Assembly: GCF_027497195.1 (NCBI RefSeq)
Contig: NZ_CP114905.1
Location: 3,944,001 to 4,008,000 of the forward strand
Source of the DNA: Streptomyces sp. WMMC500
GTDB taxonomy: Bacteria > Actinomycetota > Actinomycetes > Streptomycetales > Streptomycetaceae
Length of the DNA: 64,000 nucleotides
Reading direction: 5' to 3'
Shown here: piece by piece, positions 1 through 8,530 of the stretch
Layout of the letters: every line of letters begins with the position of its first letter
Numbering within the stretch: position 1 is the stretch's first letter
Program-made: the position numbers and the translations under genes
Notes under the pieces: model-generated
The model's input: the letters and a program-made list of their open reading frames with translations, nothing else
Database searches by the model: none
Told to the model about the DNA's origin: nothing

Positions 1-2296
1 GCACCAGCCGGTCGGTCGCGGGGTCGTGCGCCAGGCTGAGGTCGTCCAGGGCGATGCGGTACCGCTCCGGTACGGAGCTGGTCTCGCCGGGGCAGACGAT
101 CTCGTAGTCGGTGAGGCGGCCGTGCAGGTTGAGGTTGCTCGTCACCGGGCCGCCGGTGACCTCGGCGAAGACGGCGCCGGGGGGCTGGAGTTCCCGGGCC
201 CGGGTGCGGAGTTCCGCGGAGAGGCCGCCCGGGGTGCCGGGGGTGCCGTCGAAGCAGTGGGTGAAGCGGCTGAACGGGAAGTGCAGCCCGCCGTACGAGC
301 GGTTGAGCACCACCAGCGGCTCGGGGCCGGCGAGCTGGACGTGGTGGCTGTGCAATGCCGGCTCGGCGGGGAGCGCGGCCAGTTCGGCGGCGACGGCGTC
401 GAAGAGGCCGGTGCCGAGGACGAGTTCGGGGTCGCCGTGCGGGTGGTCCGCCCACCGGGCCCGTACCCCGGCGTGGAACGCGCGGCGCGCGGCGTCGAGC
501 GCCCGGAGCTGCGGCAGGCCGAGCCAGTTCTCCTCCGGTACGTACTCCCCCGCCGCGTCGAAGGGAGTCCGGCGCGAGGTGAAGGACAGATACTGGTCGA
601 AGAAGTCCTCGTGGAAGTCGTGGATCAGCTTCAGCAGGTCGGTGCAGCGCCCGCCGGTGCCGTAGCGGGCGAGGAAGAAGCCGCGCAGCGTCAGCCGCTG
701 CGGCAGGGTGAGGTCGAACGCGGGCAGCACCCGCTCGACGGCGGCCAGCGGTCCCGCGAGGGCCGCCACCAGCCCGGCGGGCGTGCCGGCACCGGCCTGC
801 CCGCCGCCGGCCGCCTGGCCGCCGCCGGGGGCCGGCCCGCCCGCGGGGGCCGTCACCTCCGGCGCCGTCGTGTCCTCGTACAGCACCGTGCGCGGCACCC
901 GGGGCTGCGCCACGCCCAGCTCCCGCTGCACGTCCGCCAGCCGCCGCCGCAACTCGCCCAGCAGCTCGCGCCGTTCGGCGGGCGCCGCGGCGGGGTACCG
1001 GGCCAGCAGCTCCGCCGGTCCTTCCAGAGCGGCGGCCAGGTCGCCGGCCCAGGGCCGGTCGAGGGCGCGCAGCGCCCGCTGGAAGGCGCCCAGGGGGTCG
1101 GTGTCGTGGGCGCGGAGGTCGAGGCAGGGCACGCGGACCATGCCGACGTCGAGGAGGGCGGCCAGGTACGTGTCGACGGCCTCGCGGTCGGCGTCCAGAC
1201 CGTTGCCGAGCCAGTCGGCCAACTCCCCGTAGCGGACGGTCTCCCGCTTCTCCAGCAGCCCGAGCATGCGCTCCAGCACGCCGCTGCGGCGCAGGAAGAA
1301 GAGCCGGTCCTTGACGGTGTCGAAGGTGACGGCGGTGTCGTCGTCCCCGGCGGTCACCCACCGGCGCACGTAGCGCACGCGGTCCTCGTCGCGGCCCCAG
1401 CCGGGCGCGGGCGCCACGGGCAGGTCGGCGCGGCGGCGGGGGTCGGCGAGCACGGCGTCGGCGAGCCGGCCGACGGCGAGGACGTTGAGGCGGGGGTGGC
1501 TGCGGGGCGCGTACGGGCCGGTGAGGCGGAGGAGTGCCGAGGCGGTCCCGGCGTCCGCGGCCCGGTCCCCGGCGGGCTCCGCGGTGTCCGTGAAGCGGCC
1601 CAGGGCGACGGACGTGAAGGCGGCGAACGGGCTCGTCTTGCACGCCGTGCGGTAGAGGTAGGCGAGCAGCGAACGCTCCACCTTCCGCGTCCGCTTGTCC
1701 GCGCGCGCCGGGTCGGAGGCGGCGAAGGCGTCGAGCTGCGCGTCGAGGACGGGGGAGGCGAGCAGCACGCCGCCGCGCAGCCGGTCCTCGTCCAGGACGG
1801 CGCGCAGCGCCCCGCGGGTGCGCAGGAGTTCGCCGGTCAGCAGCGCCTCGCCGGCCGCCAGGTCGTCGTCCAGCCGGGCCCGCAGCTCCAGCCAGCCGCG
1901 CAGCGGCTCGGCGACCTGCGGCGCGAGCCCGGTGACGAGCGCGACGGCGGCGTCGGCGTCGGCGGGGCGCCGCCCGTTGAACACCTCCCGGCGCAGCCGC
2001 AGCAGGTCGCGCCGCACGCGCTCGTCGTCGCGCCCGGCGACGAGGTCGTACAGCCGGTCGCCGAGCGGCCCGCCGGTCGTCGCGAGCCGGGCCTCGGCGG
2101 CGAGCACGCCGTCGGCCCAGTCCCGTACGGCGGGCGTACGCAGGGCCCGTACGGCCTCCGCGGGCAGCCCGGCGATCCGGGTGAGGAACCGCGGGCCGAG
2201 GCCGGGGCCGCCCGCGGGCAGCGCGGCGTCCCGCCGGGCGCCCGGGTCGCGTACGGCCGCGTCGGCCCGCGCCGGCGGCGTCGTCTGTGTCGGCAT
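1..2296 (-). CDS. LanB-like dehydratase, glutamylation domain (partial, runs off left edge)
   Basis: This is the lantibiotic-dehydratase N-terminal family. Members use Glu-tRNA to glutamylate Ser/Thr side chains of a RiPP precursor before elimination to dehydroalanine or dehydrobutyrine. About 765 residues are visible and the frame is still open at base 1. Near residue 215 it has KTSPFAAFTS, the basic-Ser/Thr-Pro-Phe signature of the family, and further on the conserved-looking segments NWLGLPQLR and YGGLHFPFSRF. ATG at 2296 follows a GAGGGGG ribosome site, 9 bases after the stop of the dehydrogenase gene, so it is the fifth gene of the operon. In thiopeptide and goadsporin-type clusters this protein acts with a separate elimination protein, which should lie to the left. 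An Ala/Gly-rich linker near residues 475-500 looks like a flexible insert. The family call is firm; the final product class is inferred from neighbours. Confidence 0.85.
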   Translation of the reverse strand, partial: MPTQTTPPARADAAVRDPGARRDAALPAGGPGLGPRFLTRIAGLPAEAVRALRTPAVRDWADGVLAAEARLATTGGPLGDRLYDLVAGRDDERVRRDLLRLRREVFNGRRPADADAAVALVTGLAPQVAEPLRGWLELRARLDDDLAAGEALLTGELLRTRGALRAVLDEDRLRGGVLLASPVLDAQLDAFAASDPARADKRTRKVERSLLAYLYRTACKTSPFAAFTSVALGRFTDTAEPAGDRAADAGTASALLRLTGPYAPRSHPRLNVLAVGRLADAVLADPRRRADLPVAPAPGWGRDEDRVRYVRRWVTAGDDDTAVTFDTVKDRLFFLRRSGVLERMLGLLEKRETVRYGELADWLGNGLDADREAVDTYLAALLDVGMVRVPCLDLRAHDTDPLGAFQRALRALDRPWAGDLAAALEGPAELLARYPAAAPAERRELLGELRRRLADVQRELGVAQPRVPRTVLYEDTTAPEVTAPAGGPAPGGGQAAGGGQAGAGTPAGLVAALAGPLAAVERVLPAFDLTLPQRLTLRGFFLARYGTGGRCTDLLKLIHDFHEDFFDQYLSFTSRRTPFDAAGEYVPEENWLGLPQLRALDAARRAFHAGVRARWADHPHGDPELVLGTGLFDAVAAELAALPAEPALHSHHVQLAGPEPLVVLNRSYGGLHFPFSRFTHCFDGTPGTPGGLSAELRTRARELQPPGAVFAEVTGGPVTSNLNLHGRLTDYEIVCPGETSSVPERYRIALDDLSLAHDPATDRLV

Positions 2297-2305
2297 CACG
2301 CCCCC

Positions 2306-3928
2306 TCAGGCGATCTCGAAGCGGAAGTCGGACGCGCCGCGCCGCTCGTGGCCCAGCATCATGATCAGCAGCGGCATCTCGTCCGTCTCCTGGAGCGCGA
2401 ACCGCTCGCGGTACGCGATGTTGTCGAAGCCCAGCGCCACCCCGCAGCCGACGTCGAGCGCCGCCGCCGCGGTGTACGTGGCCTGGGCGACGCCGCCGAT
2501 CAGCGCGTTGACCAGGCGGTAGCCGCGGTCGCCGACGGCGTCCAGGACGCTGTGCGTGCGGACCGTGGGCACGAGGACGGCGCCGGCCTGCTCCAGGTTG
2601 TAGTTGGCGAGGAAGTAGTTCTCCTGGAGGAAAGCGCCCGGCGGCTCTCCCGAGACCCGGCGCAGGACGCCGGACTCGCCGCCGGGCACGTACTCGTACG
2701 TGCCGGGCGCCACCCCGGTCACGTGGTTGACCAGCGCGTACAGCTTGACGAGACCATCCGCGCCGGCCGCGGCCGCGTCGCCGCCGAGCCGCGAGCCGCC
2801 CGCGGCGGCGGCCAGGCAGGCCGTCAGATGGGCGCCGTCCAGCGGCCGTTCGGCCGCGAACCGCCCGAAGCTGCTGCGCCGCGCCCGCAGCGCCGACCGT
2901 ACGTCCCGGGCCAGCGGCGCCGGCTCCGGCAGCGCCGTCGCCGGCCGCCGCGGGTCGGGCCCGTGGGCGGCGGCGCCGGCGAGCGCGCCGGGGGCGGGGC
3001 GGGCGGCGGCGTCGGCGGCGGTGGCGCGGTGCATGGCGGTGAGGGCGTCGAAGGCGCGGACGGTGCGGGAGCGTTCGACGTCGCGGTGGCGTACGGAGAC
3101 CTCGGGCGGCGGCGCGGGGGCGGCGGGCGCCGCGGGGGCGCCGTCCCAGGGCAGCGGCACGACCGCGAAGATCCCCTCCTCCTCGCCCGCGACCCCCAGC
3201 AGCCGCGCCAGCCGCTCCTCGTCGAACCACAGCGCCGGCTCCAGCGCCGTTCCGCGCGCCCCCGCCCACGTCCGCCACGTGCCCAGCAGCGCCCCCACGT
3301 CCATGCTCACCGCGTGGAAGGAGAAGCTGTTGTACTTGAAGGAGTTCTGCCAGTACTTCACGCCCAGCACCAGGAACTGGTCCGCCCCGGGGCCCGGCGC
3401 CCCCTCCCCCAGCGCGTCCCGCACCGTCTGCGTGACGTCGCCGGTCAGCAGCCGGCGCAGCGCGTGGTGGCGGGCGGAGTAGTAGTGCACGCCGGGCGGT
3501 ACGGGGGCCGAGGGCCCGCTGATCCAGTAGACGGAGACGGGGTAGAGGCCGCCGCCGGAGGCGGTGCCGCGGGACCAGTTGGCGAGCGGGTAGAACGGCA
3601 GGGCGCCGAGGTCCGTGTTGGCCTGCACCCCGAGGCGCCGGCCCACCAGCCCGTACGAGTCCCGCAGCAGCCCGCCGAGCAGCCCGAGGTCGAACGCGGG
3701 CCCGCCGCCGGCCGCGCCGCCCGCGCCGCCCGCCGGGGCGAGCAGCCCGCGTTCGACGGTGGCGTCCGCGGGATACGCGGGGCCGGCGGGCAGCGGCAGC
3801 CGGTCCGTGCCGGGGTAGTGCTTGGTCTTGCGGGGACCGTCCGCCCAGTCGGGCACGAAGTCCACCGGCTCCATGGGCACCCGGCCGCGATGCATGATCG
3901 CGGTCGCGTATCCGTGGGCGTATCCCAT
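2306..3928 (-). CDS. SagB-type (nitroreductase-fold) azoline dehydrogenase
   Basis: A 540-residue FMN-dependent oxidoreductase of the SagB/ThcOx type, expected to oxidise azolines made by the YcaO enzyme to aromatic thiazoles or oxazoles. There are two nitroreductase-like halves. The first carries SGGGLYPVSVYW near residue 125, the glycine-rich FMN-binding motif typical of SagB. The second begins near residue 345 at RRSSFGRF and runs to about 520, with GFDNIAYRERFAL near its end. A Pro/Ala-rich linker of roughly 40 residues joins them, and double-length SagB proteins are common in actinomycete azole clusters. ATG at 3928 has a GAAGGAG site 6 bases upstream. It lies 30 bases after the YcaO gene and 9 before the LanB-like gene, clearly the same transcript. 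Substrate and catalytic residues were not tested. Confidence 0.88.
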   Translation of the reverse strand: MGYAHGYATAIMHRGRVPMEPVDFVPDWADGPRKTKHYPGTDRLPLPAGPAYPADATVERGLLAPAGGAGGAAGGGPAFDLGLLGGLLRDSYGLVGRRLGVQANTDLGALPFYPLANWSRGTASGGGLYPVSVYWISGPSAPVPPGVHYYSARHHALRRLLTGDVTQTVRDALGEGAPGPGADQFLVLGVKYWQNSFKYNSFSFHAVSMDVGALLGTWRTWAGARGTALEPALWFDEERLARLLGVAGEEEGIFAVVPLPWDGAPAAPAAPAPPPEVSVRHRDVERSRTVRAFDALTAMHRATAADAAARPAPGALAGAAAHGPDPRRPATALPEPAPLARDVRSALRARRSSFGRFAAERPLDGAHLTACLAAAAGGSRLGGDAAAAGADGLVKLYALVNHVTGVAPGTYEYVPGGESGVLRRVSGEPPGAFLQENYFLANYNLEQAGAVLVPTVRTHSVLDAVGDRGYRLVNALIGGVAQATYTAAAALDVGCGVALGFDNIAYRERFALQETDEMPLLIMMLGHERRGASDFRFEIA

Positions 3929-3958
3929 CGTCTGCTCCTTCGTGGGCCGGCGGCGTCG

Positions 3959-6340
3959 TCAGGGGAAGGGGTGCGGGGCGGGGTTCAGCTCGGCGTCGGT
4001 GAGGTCGTGGTCGCGCAGCCCGGCCTCGCGCAGCCCGGTACGCAGCCGGGGCATCCGCAGCGCGCGCTGCCGGGACCAGCCGAAGTCGATGGGCAGCAGC
4101 CCCGGTACGAGCACGCTGACCGTCCACAGCCCCAGCTCCCGCTGCTCGGGCAGGGTCTGGTCGACGACGATCACCTCGAACCCGGCGTCGGCGACCGCCG
4201 CCACGCACGCCGCGGCGTCGTCGGCGAGGTCGTCGGAGACGGGCAGGGTGCGCCCGGCGCCGTACCGCTCCCGCAGCGGGACGGGCCGTCCCCGCGGCCT
4301 GAGCAGGAACTCGGCGTGGCGGGCCATCTCCGGCAGCCCGTAGACGAGCGGGTGGTCGTGGAGGGCGGCGACCAGGCCGAAGTCGGCGGCCATCGCCCGC
4401 AGCCGGGACTCCTCGCGTTCCGTACGGCCCGCGAGGTTGACGGCGTCGGTGGCGATCTCGTCCAGCGCGGAGGCGAGCGCCGCCTCGGGGTCGAGCCCGG
4501 CGCCGGCGCCGAAGCACATCCGGCCGGGCCCGCCGTCGTGGCGTTCGGCGACGCCGGTGACGACGGGGATGGGGAAGGTCAGGGCGGCGTCGAAGAACCG
4601 GGCGCGGTAGCCGTACATCTCCAGCCGCGCCACCATCTGCCGGGTGGCGGGGCGGGCGGCGGAGGCGGGGTCCAGTTCGGTCAGCGGCTGCCGCCCGTAC
4701 CAGGCGAGGAGGAAGGCGTCGCGCTCGACGACCTCCATGAGGCCGTAGTAGACGGCCTCGGCGGCGGAGCCGCCGGAGGCGCAGCCGTTGGAGCTCTCCT
4801 GCACGAAGCGGTCGGCGAGGCCGGGGGTGTGGTAGTACGTCAGCACCTCGGGCACGAGCAGCGGGCGGCGCTCGGTCAGGGAGTAGCCCCAGACCCAGGA
4901 GACCTCGCGCTCGGGCGTGAACGGGGCGATGCCCGTGGCGGCGTGGAACTCGGGGGCGTAGAGGCCGCAGCGGCGGGGGTCGAGCGCGGGCCGGCCGGCG
5001 GCGGTGAGCTGGTCGAGGCTGGCGCGCACGGTGGTGGCACGGGCGCGGGGACGCATCCCGGCGTAGCGCTCCAGGCCCTCCAGGACGCCGATGCGCAGGC
5101 TGTCGCGGAAGGTGTCGGCGTGGCCGCCCCAGAAGGTCTCGCGGAGGTAGTCGCCGGAGCGGAGGGAGAAGCAGCCGATGGTGGCGGAGGTGGAGGTGGA
5201 GGAGACGTCCAGGACGACGGTGGGCCCGAGGGCGCCGCAGACGGGGTTGGCGAACGCCTCGACGGGCAGGTCGTAGTCCGCGAGCGCCCGGGTCCGGAAG
5301 GCGCCGGGGCGGTACTTGGGCGAGGGTGCGAGGTCGAGGACGGCGGCGTCCGCGGAATCCCGCTCGCGGGGTCCGCAGGCGGGGCACTCGGGGTCGGGGA
5401 CGAGGGGGTAGCGGCGGACGGTGAGGTCGACGAGGTCGACCTGGTAGACGCCGGGGAAGGCGGCGGAGGGGGCGTCGTCGGTGCCGGTGGTGTCGGCGGT
5501 GCCGGTGTCGGCGGCGCGGGAGTCGGCGGCGCGGGAGTCGGCGGAAGGAGAGCCCTCGGTACGGGCATCCGCCGTGCGGGTGCCGGCGGCGGGGTGGGCC
5601 GCCCGGTCGCGGGTGCCGGCGGAGACGGCCGCGGCCACGACGCCGGCGAGCGCGCCGGCGGCGAACGGCGCCCACTGCGGCGGCACCCCGGCGGCCCCGG
5701 TACCGCCCCCCAACTCGACGGCCTCCCGCAGTTGCCGCGACCGCGCGGCCTGCCACCGCCGCTCCAGACACCGCACGCACCCGCGGCCGCCGGGCGCGGG
5801 GAGCGGCCCCACGACGGCGTGCCGCCCGTAAAGGCGAATCGGAACCGCCCCCGCGGGGGCGGCGGCACGCCCGCCATCGGCGGCAACCCCGCTCGTCGCG
5901 ACAGCCGCGCCCTCACCGCCCTCCGGCGGCGCGGCAGCGCTGCGCGGCGGTGCCCCGGGCTCCGCCCGGGCGACGCCGGCGGCGGATGCGGCGGCCGTAC
6001 GCGCCGCGGACGCGACGGCGCGCGGACGCGCCGCGGGAAGTCCGGCCGAATCACTCGACGGCCCACCGCCGTCCGCAGCAGCCACCCGCGACGCCCCGGA
6101 ACCCGCCCCGGACACACTGCCCGCGCCCTCCGGCACCGCCGCACCCCCGCCCCCCGGCGGTGGGGCGAAGGCGTTCGTCAGGGCCAGCGGGGCCACCTCC
6201 ACCCGCGGTGGGGCGTCGAGCAACGCCGCCAGCCGGGCCGTCAGGTCCGCCGCCAGCGCGGCGCACCCCGCGGTCCACGGGTCCGCGGCCGGGGCACCCG
6301 GTGCCGGGGCGGGCGGGGGCCCGGGGTCAGTGGCCTGCAC
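3959..6340 (-). CDS. YcaO-domain azole cyclodehydratase
   Basis: A 793-residue protein of the azoline-forming YcaO family, which uses ATP to activate the peptide amide while Cys, Ser or Thr side chains cyclise. The catalytic domain fills roughly residues 340-793. EVVERDAF near 538 matches the Glu/Arg-rich ATP-binding signature. The chain ends in PAPHPFP, the PxPxP tail characteristic of azoline-forming YcaO proteins. CVRC near 188 and CPACG near 317 are zinc-knuckle candidates in the N-terminal half. That half also holds a long Pro/Ala-rich stretch (about 45-150) and an Ala/Ser/Asp/Thr repeat (about 255-290), unusually low in complexity. Its first 14 bases overlap the end of the Ocin-ThiF gene, so translation is probably coupled, fitting two proteins that work as one complex. 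Confidence 0.9.
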   Translation of the reverse strand: MQATDPGPPPAPAPGAPAADPWTAGCAALAADLTARLAALLDAPPRVEVAPLALTNAFAPPPGGGGAAVPEGAGSVSGAGSGASRVAAADGGGPSSDSAGLPAARPRAVASAARTAAASAAGVARAEPGAPPRSAAAPPEGGEGAAVATSGVAADGGRAAAPAGAVPIRLYGRHAVVGPLPAPGGRGCVRCLERRWQAARSRQLREAVELGGGTGAAGVPPQWAPFAAGALAGVVAAAVSAGTRDRAAHPAAGTRTADARTEGSPSADSRAADSRAADTGTADTTGTDDAPSAAFPGVYQVDLVDLTVRRYPLVPDPECPACGPRERDSADAAVLDLAPSPKYRPGAFRTRALADYDLPVEAFANPVCGALGPTVVLDVSSTSTSATIGCFSLRSGDYLRETFWGGHADTFRDSLRIGVLEGLERYAGMRPRARATTVRASLDQLTAAGRPALDPRRCGLYAPEFHAATGIAPFTPEREVSWVWGYSLTERRPLLVPEVLTYYHTPGLADRFVQESSNGCASGGSAAEAVYYGLMEVVERDAFLLAWYGRQPLTELDPASAARPATRQMVARLEMYGYRARFFDAALTFPIPVVTGVAERHDGGPGRMCFGAGAGLDPEAALASALDEIATDAVNLAGRTEREESRLRAMAADFGLVAALHDHPLVYGLPEMARHAEFLLRPRGRPVPLRERYGAGRTLPVSDDLADDAAACVAAVADAGFEVIVVDQTLPEQRELGLWTVSVLVPGLLPIDFGWSRQRALRMPRLRTGLREAGLRDHDLTDAELNPAPHPFP

Positions 6341-8525
6341 CGGGGGTCTCCTTGGTGAGCAGCACCCGTGCCGTGTGCAGGCCCGCCGAGCGGAGGTCGG
6401 CCGGCGTCGTGTCGTGCCACAACACGTCGCGCCCCGCGGCCCGGAGGCGGTCCAGGACAGCAGGGAACGTCACGGCCGCTCCCGCCCCGGCCGCCCCGCC
6501 GGACCCGTCGAACCCGCCGCCCGCGCCGGACGGCGCTATCGCACCGGGCGCCAGGTCCGGCAGCAGCCCGTCGCCCGTGTCCGGCGCCGTCCCCGTCTCC
6601 GCGGCCAACTGCACCTGCCCCAGCAGGTCCCGCAGCGCCGCCACCGCGGCCCCCGCGGGGGTCAGCGCCGCCCCCGCCGCCCAGCGCGCGGCCACGCCCG
6701 GCTCCCGGGCCAGCGCCACCGACACCCCGCTGCGTGCCGACTCCCCCAGGTCCAGCAGCTCCACCCCCACCCCCAGCGTCTCCGCCGAGCGCACCAGGAA
6801 CACCCACTCCGCATCGTCCGGCGCCGGCTGCGCGCGGACCGGGGCGACCCCGTGACCGTCCCGAACCGCGCGCAGCAACGCCTCGTGCGCCAGCGCCGAC
6901 AGCAGCGCGTGCCCCGCCGCCTCGCCCGCGCACTCGCCCGCACCCGTGCCCCAGGCTCCGCGGAGCACGAGACCGTCGCGGTTGGCCGCACCCGACGGGC
7001 ACAACGCCGCCGCCGACACGGCCACTTCGTCCTTCGTCAGCAGCGACGTCACCCGCACCCACGACGTGACCCCCTCCGCCGTCACCCCCGAGCCCCCGTC
7101 GGCGGCCAGCGCCTCGGGCCCCAGCCGCCGCATCCCCGCCGGCAGTCCGGGCAGCGGCCGTACGGGCGCGGCGTGCTCCGCGTACAGCGTCGCCGCCGCG
7201 CGCAGCCCGCGCCCGCGGGCGCCCGCCAGGTGGTGCACATCGAACGCCGCCACCAGCCGCGGGCCCGCCGCGCCGAGCGGCACCTCGATCCGGCTGGCCT
7301 TCAGCGGGGTCTGGGTCAGCTCCTCGTCGCGGTAGCGGGTGAAGACCCCGACGTGCGGGCGGACGAGCGCGTCACCGAGCCGGTTGAGCCCGGCGACCAG
7401 CTCCTCCGCGTCGCGGGCCGTCTCCACCGTCACCGTCCGCGCGACCGTCAGCTCCTCCGGCCGCGGCGCGGCGCCGTCCGCCCCGGGGACCCGGCCCGGC
7501 GCGGCGCAGCGCGGGCAGCGCGGGTGCGGGCGCAGCGGCTCGGCGACGACGTCGAGGGAGTCCAGGTCCTGGATGAGCACCTGGCCCTCGGTCTCCGCGG
7601 GCAGCGCGCCGGTGACGGTGCGGAAGACCTCGTACGCGAGCAGGTTGCCGACCATCGCCGCGACCGGCCCGGCCAGCGCCCCGCCCGCGGGGACCGCGGC
7701 CGGCTCCGCCACCCCCGCCAGCTCCGCGAGCAGCGCCGCCGCGACCGCCGGGTCGGTGGTGTCGCCGAGCCGCAGCAGGGTGCAGCCGAGGCAGCCGGCG
7801 GCCGGCCCGCCGGAGCGGGGGCCGACGACGACGCGGTCGCCGAACGTCCAGGCGGGGATGAGGAGCTGGCCCTCGGCGAGGCCGGCGCGCAGCAGGGCGT
7901 GGGTGCGGGAGGGCGCGTCGGCGCCGGTCACGACGAGCACCCCGTACGAGGAGAGCGCGCCGGCGTCCACGGCGCTGAGCACGGCCGGGGAGCCGGCGGC
8001 GGTCAGCTCGTCGGCCTCCGCGAGCGCCGCCTCCGGCCGCTCCTCCGCGGCGACTTCGGCGAGCCCGTTGCGTATCAGACCCAGCACGCACCAGCGCGCC
8101 GCCTCGCCCGTGCCGAGGACCGCGACGCGCGTGTCGCGGAAGCGCGCGAAGCGGGCCGCGGCCTCGTCCACGTAGTGGTCGACGTACGCGATCTGCGCCG
8201 CGAAGCGCTCCGCGACCGCGGCGGGCGGGCCCGGCTCCACGGCCGGGGCGGCGTCGCGGGCGAAGTCCCGCTCCACCAGCGAGCCGACCAGCTCGGCGAC
8301 CATCGCCCGCTGCGGTGCGCCGAGTCCGGCGCAGATGTCGGTGAGCGGGCGGCTGCCGTCGAGGTGCGGCACGATCAGGGAGGCGAAGCGGTACGCCGTA
8401 CGCCCGGCCAGGTGGAAGCCGCCGTCCGCGTTGTGGAACAGCACGCCGCCGGGGGTCTGGGTGAACAGCACGTCCCGGCGCAGCCTGGGCCGCATCCCGG
8501 CCAGGTCGTCGAACGCTCGTGGCAT
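6327..8525 (-). CDS. Ocin-ThiF-like (TOMM) cyclodehydratase partner protein
   Basis: A 732-residue protein of the type that binds the precursor leader peptide and presents it to the YcaO enzyme. The first 80 residues look like a RiPP recognition element (FTQTPGGVLFHN near 22-33, then a short helix-rich segment). A degenerate Rossmann/E1-like domain follows, with VAVLGTGEAA near 140. CLGC near 245 and CPRC near 338 form the zinc-binding pairs usual for ThiF-like partners. The C-terminal half (about 360-732) resembles the extended ocin domain. ATG at 8525 sits 5 bases after the SARP stop codon and the 3' end overlaps the YcaO gene by 14 bases. The start gives the MPRAFDDLAGMRPRL N-terminus; in-frame codons further upstream overlap the SARP gene and lack conserved character. 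Confidence 0.85.
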   Translation of the reverse strand: MPRAFDDLAGMRPRLRRDVLFTQTPGGVLFHNADGGFHLAGRTAYRFASLIVPHLDGSRPLTDICAGLGAPQRAMVAELVGSLVERDFARDAAPAVEPGPPAAVAERFAAQIAYVDHYVDEAAARFARFRDTRVAVLGTGEAARWCVLGLIRNGLAEVAAEERPEAALAEADELTAAGSPAVLSAVDAGALSSYGVLVVTGADAPSRTHALLRAGLAEGQLLIPAWTFGDRVVVGPRSGGPAAGCLGCTLLRLGDTTDPAVAAALLAELAGVAEPAAVPAGGALAGPVAAMVGNLLAYEVFRTVTGALPAETEGQVLIQDLDSLDVVAEPLRPHPRCPRCAAPGRVPGADGAAPRPEELTVARTVTVETARDAEELVAGLNRLGDALVRPHVGVFTRYRDEELTQTPLKASRIEVPLGAAGPRLVAAFDVHHLAGARGRGLRAAATLYAEHAAPVRPLPGLPAGMRRLGPEALAADGGSGVTAEGVTSWVRVTSLLTKDEVAVSAAALCPSGAANRDGLVLRGAWGTGAGECAGEAAGHALLSALAHEALLRAVRDGHGVAPVRAQPAPDDAEWVFLVRSAETLGVGVELLDLGESARSGVSVALAREPGVAARWAAGAALTPAGAAVAALRDLLGQVQLAAETGTAPDTGDGLLPDLAPGAIAPSGAGGGFDGSGGAAGAGAAVTFPAVLDRLRAAGRDVLWHDTTPADLRSAGLHTARVLLTKETPGAGH

Positions 8526-8530
8526 CCCTC

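Noticed and set aside
26..6358. A plus-strand open frame of about 2100 codons opposite the RiPP genes
   Set aside because: Composition is Arg/Gly/Val low-complexity with no domain, no ribosome site and no third-position pattern. The minus strand carries five recognisable proteins there.
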